From positions 20,389,598-20,453,597 of the forward strand of contig NC_060235.2 of assembly GCF_021155775.2 (NCBI RefSeq): a stretch of 64,000 bases of DNA, written 5' to 3'. This document shows, one piece after another, positions 24,104 through 36,000 of this stretch (its first letter is position 1; each line of letters begins with the position of its first letter). The translations under genes were made by a program, and so were the position numbers. The stretch comes from Neodiprion pinetum (taxonomy: Eukaryota; Arthropoda; Insecta; Hymenoptera; Diprionidae). The notes beneath the pieces were generated by a model that was not told the origin of the DNA, did not search any database, and was given only the letters and a program-made list of their open reading frames with translations.

Positions 24104-27100
24104 CGTACAATGGAGAAATGACGCGCATGGTCGAAAAACTGCGTGAATAACGGCTGCAGTTCGGAAAAACATCTCCACGCAACATGCAGAGTTTTTTTTT
24201 TTTGAAAAAAAAATCCAAAATACTTATGTACTTAATATTACTACATTGTTAATATATAATACTTTAATTATTTAAATACAATTCACACGTCAAGCTCCGC
24301 ATATAATATATATATATATATGTACATGTGTATATATATCGTGTATATTATAGATATCTCATAACATATATAGGATGCTAGAACTCGAGTTATTCCACGT
24401 TTAGAAAATCTTGCGATCGATATTTCGGCGGAGGGGAAAAATCTTGCGATGTTGTCCTACATAGGTACGTACCACTCATTATCATATTGTAAAATGACAT
24501 AAATTAACTATCGCCGGATTATTGTTTCAACCTGCGAGATTGTCAATTCTCTCATTTCACCGTATCATCATTCATCATATCCATACGCATATTCAAAGAC
24601 ATATCCATCACACGTTATCTTTCATCTAATAAAAAATTATTTCAAAGCCCAGGCGGATTTATATTATTATTATATAATTATGTCTCAACTTACCACCAAG
24701 TGTTTTTTTTCTCTATAGTTTCGTTTTCAGTTCGTTTTCAAAAAGTTAGATAATTTTGCAATCGCACCAACGACCTAAATACATGAGACGTTTTCTCAAG
24801 TTTCTTTTTCAAACACGCAAGATGATTTTTTCAAAGTTCCCGTTCGGTATGAACACAACGTAATGTTCCCTATTTTTGCAACAACCTTTATCGCTATTTT
24901 CAATTCTAAAAGATCTTATAAGCTGTTCAGAGAATTTATGCAACAGCACACCGATGAAATGTCGCGAATAATAACCATAGCATTATAACTTCCTAAACTC
25001 AGCGCCTTTACAGAATTTATTTAGAAATAAGAATTTTTCTTCTAGCTATATTTTAACTCTTTTCAAGCTATGATATTTTTATTTTTAAGGCGAACTCGAA
25101 AGATCTTATCGAAAGAGTTAAATTAAGCGGCGATAAGATCAGTATTCACCCGTGTCAGTCGCCTCAAAAACGTAAAAAATATTAATATCGCATTTTGACA
25201 TTTCAGTCATGGCATAAGAATTAATAACGTATGCGGTAGAAAAAACTCTGCTTTAGTGTGTATTCAACTCTTATATCATATTGAATTTATAAAAAATTCT
25301 TAGAGTTAGCTAATTTTTCGCCAATCATAGTTGAACGATGTGCACAAAATCGTGCATGATAAAAAAAAAAAGAAGGAAGCGCAAAATTCCGATTTCATAC
25401 AGGCATATGCATTTTATATGCGAAACGCGTGAATAACAGAATAAAAAATTTTCAATGTCTACGCTCTCTTGGCGGGTGAAATGATGACTAGATTATATAT
25501 TCTTGCCGTGATTTTATTTGGCGTGAAATGTCGCCCGATAGCTGACGAGTACTAGAAATTACCGTAAATTTGAAATAGAATTGCAAGCGAGTGAACGGCG
25601 GCCATGTTGACTAAGTGCCAGGATTCGAATTCGTCTGTCAAATATTTCATAAATTATGTTTTCACAACTTTAGCCAACAGCTGATCTACGATACTTTACG
25701 TGAAATATATTCATATGATGAATTATTTCCGAGCTGCATGATAGAAAATTACGAGAATTTGTCTTGAGTCATAATTCAATTGCAAGGTTTAGTTACTAGC
25801 AACGTTGATCGCGGTTCGTTTCTGGAATCTTGGTGACTCGGTCGTCTAAATAGTGGGATTTTGAGTTAAACGTTTACCGGGAGACCGCTTGAACCAAAAT
25901 AACGCAGTTAACCTCGATATTATTAAGCTCATCATCTGTCCGCCCCAATCTTCATCTTTAAGCATCTATAATTTTGCTGGCACCGTATACCCAAGAGAAG
26001 ACGTCTCTTCATCATAAACTTGGAACGGCATCAAAATTCAAAATAGTTACATTTTGATAAGCTGTATATAAACAAATATTTGAACAGGCAACAGCTGTAC
26101 GAATTTCATGGGTGGTAAGAGTTCAAAACTTTCGAGAGTGAATTCGTTTTTAATGCGATATTTATGTAAAAAAATGTGTCGCTTTAAACTTCTAGAAGAA
26201 AAAATTACGTGAAAACCAAGACGAAATAAGGTTCTTTTGCAGTGAAATTTATCACCTTTTTATGATTATTCTACGAATAATTTTCTCGGATCTATAATTA
26301 CTTTGCTTTAATTTCTCGGATCTATCATTCCATTTGAGTGCATTCGGGAATAAAGATCATATGGAATAAGTAATTCAGAAAATATTTTTTCCCTGTAATG
26401 AATTTACCAGGGATACGAAATATTGTTTCGGTTGCGGTCAAGTCAGATAAAAGGCGCCGTAGATTCCGGATAATCAGAAAAGTAATATAAAAAAAATATG
26501 AAACTAATCGTAAGTAATCTAGAAGTTATTTTTAACATCTATTCAAATTAAAAAAGGAAACTGAACCTAAATTCATCAGAACTGATAAAACATCTTTGGC
26601 GTGTTACCAGAAACGTAATGATTTTATACTATATTCATAATTTAAAAATATTATCAACGCTGCCAATGAGCAACATATTTTTAAAAAAATTGTATCTTCT
26701 GTATGGTCAATAAATATTCACGCAATCGGTTGGAAGAGTTTGAATAATCAAAATCTGATCTGTATTCTGGGTTGAAATACGAAAGAAAATAATTCGATGG
26801 ACTAGAAAATTTTAGTATGAAGTATACAGAGGCAGCAAGGAAATTTGTAGCAACACCTAGAATTTTGCAACTTTCATTAACGGGTTTGCTACATTAGGAA
26901 TACCACTTGGGTATATTTGCGAAATCTTTACCGTTGCAGTAAAAATTCCAATTCGACAGTTGAAATTTCTGTTTTTTAGATATTAACACTGAAATTTGCA
27001 GGTCCAGCGAATTATTTTTTTCATGAAGTGATAATATACAAAAACTACACTCTAGTTCATTAGTCGACAAGTGAAATTGTTACATGGTGTTCAAAATGTA

Positions 27101-27609
27101 TGTAGGGGAGAACGGGACCCGACGGACCCCTAAGCCGCTGTTTATGTTTTGTTGCTTTTTGATCTGTCTCGAACAAATTCATTATTAATTTCCGTAATTT
27201 AGAAAAAAAAAAAAAAATTCTGCGGCATGACGGACTCCAAAAATTTGAGCAAAAACAATGATTTTTCGTTTTTGTCTCGGTCTCCCCTACTTTGTCCCTT
27301 TTTGTGATAAAAAAAAATAGGTGGGAAATATTTGCGGAGAAACAGCGGTTTTGGCTCATTTTGAAATTTACAAACGCCTTTGGTCAATATTCATAATAAT
27401 ATCTTAACAATAATTCACTATCATTCATACGGACCTACGGAAATATTTGGGAACTTTGGCGTTGTCGAAATTAAAGGGGCTATAATCCATCAAAACTAAT
27501 ATCTGAATATGAACATAAATGTTTCTTTCTCCAACACACCAGGCAGCAGCGAAACCTTCAATCTATATTCACGTCGATGAATTGCATGCAATCAATTAAC
27601 ACCAAAGAG

Positions 27610-28041
27610 TACACTGAGAAAAATTTCATTTGTTATAGTAACTAGAAAAATTGAGTAAAACAGGTACCGTTAAAAAAACTGTTTGAATATTGTTTGTATT
27701 ACGAAAAACGAGGTACAAGTAACCATTTTACGCTATTGTCGATCCTTTCTTGGTAATCGCAACGCAAAATCAGTTTGTGAGATTTACTCTACATTTTTAG
27801 TTAAATAAGGCATTAACATCAATTTATTGTTGCACAAGCGTTAAATTTTCGCAACAGTCACAAGAAAATATAGTAACAGTGATCGTAATGAGAAAGAATA
27901 GTAACGGATACTAGACTTTGCGGTAACAGGTGAAAAACTAATTTTCATTTTGTACCTAGAACTATATTTTTCCATTGTGATGAAAAATGACAATGGTTAA
28001 GGAATGAGCGGTAACCGGAACTAAAAATTTTTCTCAGTGTA
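27610..28041 (+). mobile_element. MITE family A, copy 1 (about 430 bp, complete)
   Basis: Begins ACACTGAGAAAAATTTCATT and ends AATTTTTCTCAGTGT; both ends are flanked by TA, so the target duplication is probably the dinucleotide TA, as in Tc1/mariner-type MITEs. Internal landmarks shared by all copies: ACTGTTTGAATATTG, TACGAAAAACGAGGTAC, ATTTATTGTTGCACAAGCGT, AGTAACAGTGATCGTAATGA, CCGGAACTAAAAATTT. No coding capacity. Confidence 0.8.
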
Positions 28042-28605
28042 AAGAAGGGTGAAAAACATCATCAGACTCACCGATTCCGGAGGATGCGCAGGCTGGGGAA
28101 CGCCGTCTTCTTCGAGACTGAAGCGATCCACTTGTCCGCGGAGTTACAACCTCCAGCGTTAACGGGCCAGAGGAAGAAAATTGTAACATCCGAGGAACAG
28201 GTGGAAACAGGAAGCGCAAATACGATGAGTACTTGCCAAGTGACGCGAATTATGACGGTGGGCGTAATCGGAATGGACCATATGTTCCAGACTGGATCTG
28301 CAGGGTCGCAGCTGATGAAATTCGTCACTCATCGTCGATCCCGATTAGGCAGTGAGAACGGTGCCGAGCGCCATGTTGGCGATTTGGGGGGAGTCGATTT
28401 CTCTCTCTCAAAGAATTTGGATTTGAATTTTAAATTTGACGAATGGCACACCGTCCGTGTTTACCCCTCCACTAAAATTCGGTGCAGGAAAAAAAACGCG
28501 CCCCTGCTCAGGAATACTTTCATCTTCTATCTAGAAAAACATCTCGCTGCTGGAGATGAATTTAATTTCATTCCACAAGTGGGGGTCGGGCACTTACCGC
28601 GCTTC

Positions 28606-28612
28606 TATAAAA
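28606..28612 (+). promoter_or_regulatory. TATA box of the Mlc2-like gene
   Basis: TATAAAA lies 116 bp upstream of the ATG at 28722 in a locally GC-richer stretch. Initiation would be expected near 28636, giving a 5' UTR of about 85 bases. Position relative to the start codon is the main support. Confidence 0.5.
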
Positions 28613-28721
28613 CTACCCGTGTCAACGTTTGAGAAGGCAGTTGTTGGTCCACGACATTACGTCTCGACTCAATTCGACGGCGTTTGGCGTCATTTTTCAG
28701 TCCATAAACTGAATTTACATC

Positions 28722-30253
28722 ATGTCCGACTCAACGGTCGCCTCTGAACAACTCAAGGAGTCTAATCCCAGCAAAGATAAGGTCTCTTTCATCATATGCA
28801 ATTTGGGAATGCAATATACATTGTAAAAAAAAGGTGGTACTGAAGTTAACTGTAATTGGCTAGTGTAGACCATTTTTTATGGTCATTTCGGAAGTTTAGC
28901 ATCGGATAGTGTTATATAATTGACATCAGACGGTCTTGAATTTGTACCAAATTCTAGTCAGTGTATCAGTACAGTTTCGATATCTTTTTCACACAATTTG
29001 TGTTCTTTCTCGATCACCATTACAGAAGAAGAAGAAGTCGCTTAAAACGCCCGAGGGAAAGTCCAAAAGCTCGAGTAGAAAATCGTCGACCGTTTCACCA
29101 GCGGAGAATGGAGATGCGGCAATCGAAATCCAGGAAGAAGAACATGTCATTCAAGGAGAACTCACAGCCGATGATTCGTCGCAGAACAATGAGACAGCCG
29201 AGGAAAAACCGGATGTCGAAACATCGTCCAAAGTACAGAAAAAGAATGTCACCATGCTGCGGGAGACGGACTTCCGGAAATTGGCTGAACTGAAGGAGGT
29301 GAGTCTTGACAGTTGCATTGTTTAGTCATCATTCCATTACAATGTTAAGAACCATTTTCAACACTTTTCAGGCTTTTCACCTCTTCGACATCAACAGAGA
29401 CGGATACATCGACAAAGAGGATTTGAAGTTCACCTTTACCTCGATGGGAAAACCGGATGTTGCTGATGAAGCACTCGACCAAATGCTCGCCGAAATGTCG
29501 TCTAGTGATGTCGACTTTGACGCGTTTGTTAAGCTGTTTGGGTTGGTATTTTTTTTTGGGTAGACCTTTTTTTACCAGTCTTCATGACAAGCTCAACTAG
29601 ATTTCAAGTATATCGCTTACGCGAACATAAAACTGTGGAACTCTTTGATCAGTGTTCAGAATTATGGCTCGGAAGTTATTTACCGGAAATTGAGAGGTCG
29701 CCACATTTTCTGAACACTGATCATTAGGCTGTAGAAATTTTTAAAAACCCTTAAGAGTATAGTGTGGATGCCAGAACATCAAAAAAATTAGGCTCTTCCA
29801 ATAAATTGGATGTAAACTTCGCAGCGTTCAGCGAAGCGTCGATTTCCGGGTTAATGATAATGCTTTAAACATGAGCAGGTACAAAGTTGTCGAACTGGAC
29901 CCTGAAGAAGAGCTACTAGCGGCATTATCGAACTGGGATTATCTCGGGAACGGAATGATATCGGAAGAAAGGTGAATAAACTTATATAAAATATCAGGAT
30001 AGACAATTCAAATCATCATTTCAAATCTTGCAGATTGAAGCGCGATCTTCAGGCCTGGGGTGATAAATTCTCGGCAAAAGAAGCAGAACGTGCCCTGGAG
30101 GAGGCGCCGCTCTACAAAAAGGACGGAGACACGTTCATAGACTACGTGAAATTCTGCCAAGATATTTGCGGTCTTCGCAACGTGGAAAAGACCAGGGACA
30201 TCGAAAAGGAAGCGGAAGCTTATGAAAGAGATTTAGAATCACTCGTGAAATAG
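28722..30253 (+). CDS. Diverged tandem paralogue of myosin regulatory light chain 2
   Basis: Exons 28722-28781, 29026-29298, 29372-29541, 29879-29971, 30034-30253; 271 residues, 63 more than the neighbouring Mlc2. Exon 2 starts with four Lys and ends LAELKE, and exon 3 starts AFHLFD, exactly where Mlc2 has AEFKE then AFQLMD; the exon 2/3 junction (phase 0) and exon 4/5 junction (phase 2) are the same in both. Residues 21-100 form a Ser/Lys-rich then acidic head unlike Mlc2's Ala/Pro head. EF-hand loop 1 is canonical at D117-D128 (DINRDGYIDKED); later EF-hands lack ligands. The Mlc2 phospho-Ser (S57 of SVF) aligns with T96 of TML. The C-terminal half keeps LQAWGDKFSAKEAERAL and ends in a long charged helix not found in Mlc2. 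It probably binds a myosin neck; tissue and partner are unknown. Own TATA box at 28606. Confidence 0.88.
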
Positions 30254-30590
30254 CAATGATACCTCAAAACAACAGTGATAAAAAGTTTTGGATTTTATTC
30301 ACGATACGACCACCGTTCGGTTTAAGGTATACATACGTTAACGTACTCGCGACCAATAAGTACTAGGTGCAGTGATTTAAGTACTCCAATTGCGGTCAAT
30401 TGTAATAAAGCGTTTGTCGAACGGTTCCGACTATTCTTCATAGTACTCCCAAAACGATTCGGGTAATATTATACGTATAACATATTGTGTCTGTAAGCGT
30501 AAATCAAGTACATTTCAGGTTCAAGTATTCTTCGGTTCTCTTCGGTGCTGTTACTTATGCGTTTTGAACATCATTTGCAGAGATTCCCCT
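30254..30590. other. Convergent 3' UTR zone
   Basis: This 337-bp gap separates the stop codons of two convergent genes. A plus-strand AATAAA (30404-30409) suits the Mlc2-like gene and a minus-strand AATAAA (30299-30294) suits PLPBP. If both are used, the two transcripts overlap antisense by roughly 100 bases. Confidence 0.45.
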
Positions 30591-31463
30591 TCATTCTCCT
30601 TTCTTGGGTCTGTATCCAAAGATCGATGATCCAATCCTGATGTTTGTACTACCGAGTTCGATCTGCAATACAAAAGTACGAATTTGCCGATATGAATCTG
30701 GGATTTTTTTTCAATTCCATGACTGGGCTTACGGCATGTTCGTAGTCGCTCGACATTCCCATGGAAAGCTCGACGGCTCTGCTATCGAGATTCAATTCCT
30801 GGCAAATCTTACTGTGCAATTCTCTCAGTTTGAGGAAATCCGGATTTGGACCAGCGCTGGGATCGTAACCGTACTTTCCGATCGTCATTATACCGGTGAA
30901 TTTCAAATTTTTACAATTCTCTATCACGTGTTTCACCAAGTTAGAAGCCTCGCTCGGTTGACAACCATTTTTTTCTATGCACGACAGAAGAGGATCATTA
31001 ATCATGAAGCATTAAAAGTAGAAGCATATCTTTCGTTGAATAGACAGCTCAACAGTTTTTGTCAACTTTAAATTTAACAAAAAATATAGAATTTTTTATC
31101 ACCTTCTTCGCCGCTTGTGTTTATCTGTACCATCACCTTCAGCAGAGACTCTTCAGTTTTTCGAAATTTTGGCCAGGCATTGTTCAGCCCAGTCGCAAGC
31201 TGTTTGGAATGTACAGTTTCGATGATGTACAAATTTGGAACGGCTAGGACTTTGTTTATCTTGTTGCTTTGTAGGTGGCCGATGAAATGCCACCGTATGT
31301 CCTTGCATTTTGATAATATATCCGGGTTGTGTCCCTTCTCTAACAATTCGTTAACGTAATTTTCACCAAAATGCTTTTGACCCGCCTCATAAGCCTCGAT
31401 CACAAGTGCGGCAGGTTTAGTTTTGCTCACGGCAACTAGTCGAGGCTTGAAATACGCTAATTC
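30591..31463 (-). CDS. PLPBP: Pyridoxal phosphate homeostasis protein (YggS/PROSC family), 5' exon not placed
   Basis: Minus-strand exons 31463-31103, 30974-30733 and 30662-30591 encode the last 224 residues; phases and GT-AG ends agree. The family is about 275 residues in human, so roughly 40-50 N-terminal residues lie upstream. Motifs: RLVAVSKTKP with the Lys that forms the PLP Schiff base (14th residue of the first exon shown), FGENYVNELLEK, IRWHFIGHLQSNKINK, VMVQINTSGEE, MTIGKYGYDPSAGPNPDF, ELSMGMSSDYEHA, and the C-terminal IELGSTNIRIGSSIFG phosphate-binding strand. The protein is an alanine-racemase-like TIM barrel without C-terminal domain; it carries PLP and keeps vitamin B6 vitamers balanced in cytosol and mitochondria. 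The final exon was placed by its acceptor at 30663-30665 and the conserved GSSIFG. Convergent with the Mlc2-like gene. A fold-back element lies upstream, probably within intron 1. Confidence 0.92.
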
Positions 31464-32020
31464 CTGCATTAAAATAAGAAAAAAATAAGCAGCTGACAAC
31501 GGAAATGATTATCAAAATTCTTAGCCGACAAAATATACACCCTTTGATTTGTGCTTGGCTTGAAAAACTAGTTTTTGTTTAGAGCTCTTGTAATGATTGG
31601 TATAAAAGTTTTATTTTGTACCCTCTAAATGCAACAGTTATTCACGATGTTGAAAAATCTTATTTTGTTCTGAAATTTGATTCCAAATCTTATGCTTTGA
31701 AAGTTCGTACACTGGTCAATAATTATGTACAGACTGTTTCCAAATTGTAAATATATGGGAAATTACACGAATTACGACGGTGTATTGCTTGAATTTCAAA
31801 TCTAAACTGTAGGTACTCCTGTGACTTCAATTTTCGTAATTTCAAATCAATGGTCGAGATAAAGAGAAGACAACGAATGTCCCATAAATTAAAAATGTAT
31901 AATATGTATCGGACACGCGTAAGTACGTATAAGAAACTTGTAATTACACACAGACAATGTATGTCAAAATTTTCCGTTGAAAAGTATAAATCCATTAGCA
32001 TCAAAAATAAGTAATTACAT

Positions 32021-32668
32021 TAGGGTGGTCCTCATTTAGAATGTTGACGAATTTATTCCGGATCACCCTACCAAATCAACTATAAATAATTCAAAAACAA
32101 TTCACAATTTTTTTCAGATTTTTATATCAACCGTAACCCGTGACTGTAAGAGGAAGGATTTCCCAATTTAAAATACACGTGTTTCGGACACGTTCTTAGT
32201 ATATATTTTACTGTAAGAGTAATAATGTTCGTAAAAATTCATGAATGTGAGGTTCTAATGAGCATTAGTGCTACTATCTGAGAAAAAATTCACATCATCA
32301 TACCAGGTAATATAGACAATTGCATTTCTTATAAATAAAAAGAAAAAGTCAAATTTCTAGGGTGTGCAATTCGTCGAGATTGGTTGGTATGATGATGTGA
32401 ATTTTTTCTCAGATAGTAATACTAATACTCACTAAATCTTCGCAATTACAGATTGATTCGAACATCGTCACTCTTACAATAAATTATATGTTGAGAATGT
32501 ACCTGAAACAGGTGTATTTTAAATGGCGATATCCATCCATTTACAGGCACGGATTAGAATTGATATAAAAATCTGAAAGAATTAGGAAATTGTTTTTGAA
32601 TTATTTATAGTCGATTTGGGGGGTGGTCTGAAAATAAATCATCAACACCCTAACTAAGGATCACCCCA
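32021..32668. mobile_element. Fold-back element, about 645 bp, upstream of PLPBP exon 2
   Basis: Near full-length imperfect inverted repeat. The outer left end reads TAGGGTGGTCCTCATTTAGA; the complement of the right end reads TTGGGGTGATCCTTAGTTAG. Paired blocks inward: ACTATAAATAATTCAAAAAC, TTTCAGATTTTTATATCAA, TTTAAAATACAC, and the innermost, nearly perfect CTATCTGAGAAAAAATTCAC with its partner at about 32395-32415. Loop at about 32306-32380. No open frame. Unrelated in sequence to the fold-back at 4884. Confidence 0.85.
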
Positions 32669-32914
32669 AGGTACATATCAATAGAAGATTTAAAAAATAA
32701 TCGTTGCCAGTTCAGAAAATATCAGCAGATGGGATATAAATACAATGCACATTGGATGTGTAATATTATAACAATGGTGAATAAACAATAATTTGTCGGT
32801 GAAAAAATGTTCTCAATTTCGTTGTAACGGTCTATATCATGTACTTCTCATAGACTCAAAGGTTTCACAGAGTTCGAGACTTTCCGTTTGTTTACTACCT
32901 ATACGTTTGTTTAC

Positions 32915-32935
32915 GCGATTCTCCAGGTTTGACAT
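32915..32935 (-). CDS. PLPBP: Tentative first exon of PLPBP
   Basis: Minus-strand ATG at 32935 opens MSNLENR and meets a GTAAAC donor in phase 0, which is the phase required by the exon at 31463. The NL-x-x-R pattern faintly resembles the N-terminal helix of the family, but seven residues are too few, so either another small exon exists between or this is chance. Confidence 0.2.
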
Positions 32936-33000
32936 TGTGTACAGGTTCTGTTTTGATCCGGATGGAATTATGGTCAGTGCTATTCGGGCCGCCGTCAAAC

Positions 33001-36000
33001 CCGGGTCGGATTCTGAACATCAAGTGAGTTCGCGTTCGGTTTGTGGAAACGGAAATGTGGAACAATGTGGAGTGTGATGTCAATCTTTTCTTTCCTGAAT
33101 AGTGTACGGCACCCGGTCGCGTCACGCTCGAATATCGTGTTAATTTTTTATCTAGCTAACGTAAGTTCGGGCTGTATTGTTGCCGTATCGATTGCCGGTA
33201 AGGAAGAGGGCGCATGAGAACAGTTGACGATCAGACTTCGGTCAGCGTCGTGGACGACAAGCGGTAAATGAGAGTGTAGAGCATCGATCGCCGAGTGAAC
33301 AGCTGCGTAAACACACTGAGGAAAACAAGGTGCGTACGAAAATAATGTAACAAATATGCGATTGAATGTAGGAGAAATAAGGCGACACGGTACGAAAACA
33401 AAACTGACAGATCGTAGCAAAGACTCGATTCTCTGGGTTTATGAATTTGGCAAAAAATTGAACGTCGGCGATCAAGAGACTAAAGAACGCATCACGCCGT
33501 CATAACCGTCAATATTTACGGACGAGTGCCGTAGGTACAGAGAGGCTTATGTAACAACCGAAAAAAATTGGTGAATTATGATTCGCTAACTTTGAGCTCT
33601 ACGTGAGATAGGTTATTTGAATTTTACGAAGACGTACCGGATGTCTTCTCGACGATGCGGCTGCTACCTTGTCTCTGACTGCTCTCAGACCCGATGCGAC
33701 GTCAGCCATTTTTCTGGTCAACATGTTTTTTTCCATCACGCCAGACGAACGAAGCATCCGAGCAGTTCATCGCTCTGCGGATCCTCCTAGTTCCGCCACT
33801 TTCCGATTATCGCTGTCAAGTTATCGACGCAACACAATGTCGACGAATAATTAACGCCAGTTTATTTATTACTAACTAACGACTACGAAGCGATTATGTT
33901 GTCTTGCAATCTCTTTAGCACGAAATTGCCAATCTTTGTCCGATGTTCGATTAATTTTTCACGCATTTTCTTTAGAAATCAATTACCTGAATAATAACTT
34001 ATCCCCTGACGGGTCGGGTTTGAGCTCTTTTCTATGTTACCAACAGTCGGTAAAAAAAAACACAATGGCTTGTACCGTGCTATATGTTTTTTTATAACTG
34101 CAAGTAGGTTCTCACAGATCGCGTGAGGGTGGAGAGTCGAGGTGGCGGGTAGGAAATTAAGGGTAGAGAATAATTAAGATCTAAGATTAGTTAGGAATGT
34201 TAATTAAAGTTGTCAGGATGATGTACGAGCGAAATGTCTTTTCCACAGTTATAATTACGCGTTAAATAATATTATAATTGGTCAGCATGTTTGCACACAC
34301 ATCTTTGTATATGCCTATACATATTACATGTATACGTATATAACAGGAATCGTTAAAATTGAACATTAAGCCGCTCGTGTAATGTATCGCTGATTATTAT
34401 ACTTATTGATCGTGCTGCTGTGACGTTCCCGTCACGTTGTTGGTGTTACATGAGCGTAACAGGCATCGTCATGAGATTCCCATACCCGTAATGAGATAAT
34501 TATAAATCACATCCTATTCATCAACGCTGCATAACGATTTAGCAATTTCACCAATAAAATTCCGCGGTAATTAATCACATCCAACTATTATGGCAGAAAA
34601 AATTAAAAAACCAATAAACGGATTGACACGTGTAAATAGAATTAACAAAATTTATGCTTTCTTAATACGGGTTTGTTAGTTCTATATACATTTGACTTCT
34701 ATCTTATTTACAATCTCAATGTTGTTATATCGATCACCGAGAGAACGATCATAATTCATAATGTTCTTCTTGGCTACCGTATTATTATGTTACGATTTAA
34801 CGAAAACGGAATATTTGTATGTATCAATTTTCGTTAATATTATGGCTGGCCGAAATTACTTAGACATACCTATATTATAATTCCAGACCGCGAATACATT
34901 TTTCAAGGTTTATACGGGGATTAGGCAATCGTTCGTCTGCTGCACGGTTAAAGTGATCATTAGTGGTATTTTTACAATCACTTGTATAGCCTTGGCCGCA
35001 CGAAATTGGTCTGTAATTCTAGGAACAAGGAGAAAAAAAAAATAACGTTAATCAAAAATTTACATTTAATTACAAGACGTTTAGGTCCCGAAAAAAATCC
35101 TAGGTGTTTGTGTGTATAAATGTCGAAAAATGTATTCAAACGGTCGGCACTGTTTCAACGCGTAGTTACCGCGTAGCTGATCATACGGCACGATATATTA
35201 TGCAGTTCATAAACACGCCTTATAAGCACATCATTATTTCGGTTAAACTTGTCCGCATATAAAACCGCGAAAAAAGAAACGGAGAGAAGAAACTGACCCG
35301 CGTGAATAATAATTAATTTACATGGTAATTAAGCCGAGAACGACCTCTTGACTCGCTCGCCACCGCTGCAGGATATCAGTTCGTAGAAGTTTTTTAACCC
35401 CCAGGCTACTGGCATGATAGGAAATAATAATCAAGAATTATTAAGTTCATCAATTTTCATCATTTTTATCGTATTTATACCGCGGCTTGTAATGAAATGC
35501 GAATTTGAGATCGTGCAACAGGTTCGAATAAAAAGTATCGAAAGAGAATAGGTAATAACGAAGAAGATTCGTTCGAAAGTTGTGTCACAAGTCAATGATC
35601 GAGTTGCATTTAATTAAAACAAAATATCCTTTGCGTGAAAATTTGTTTGAAACGATTGAATTTTAGATCTATTATACAAAATTTCCGTTACAATGATTTT
35701 ATACAGAGCTTTGATCGTATTTTAATATCTATTATTGTGAGTCTTATCGTTACAAATTAAACAGTGGAATTTACCCATTAATTAACGACCTTTTTATTCT
35801 TAGAAAACTTTCTAATTAAAATTCAATTCCATCAGCTTGAGCTAGATATTTTTACCCGCGTACAAAACAGGTTCAAATTTCTACAGATGAAAGTAACTTA
35901 CTCAGTGTGAAAATAACTTTATCATCTAGCGCTTGATGATAATTTGTATAATTATCACCTACGAACTTTAGATTTCGATCGATTGCCTAGCAAACGAAAA

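Larger units (their letters stand above)
23875..28605. other. Mlc2 3' UTR and intergenic sequence up to its paralogue
   Basis: The first few hundred bases should be Mlc2 3' UTR, with AATAAA at 24072-24077 and 24098-24103. A short TA/TG microsatellite lies at about 24302-24345. The rest is AT-rich and non-coding apart from a 430-bp MITE at 27610-28041. Muscle enhancers would be expected here but none can be named from sequence alone. Confidence 0.4.

Noticed and set aside
23577..24218. 213-codon minus-strand open frame
   Set aside because: It is antisense to Mlc2 exon 5 and its 3' UTR; the open frame reflects the codon bias of the true exon.
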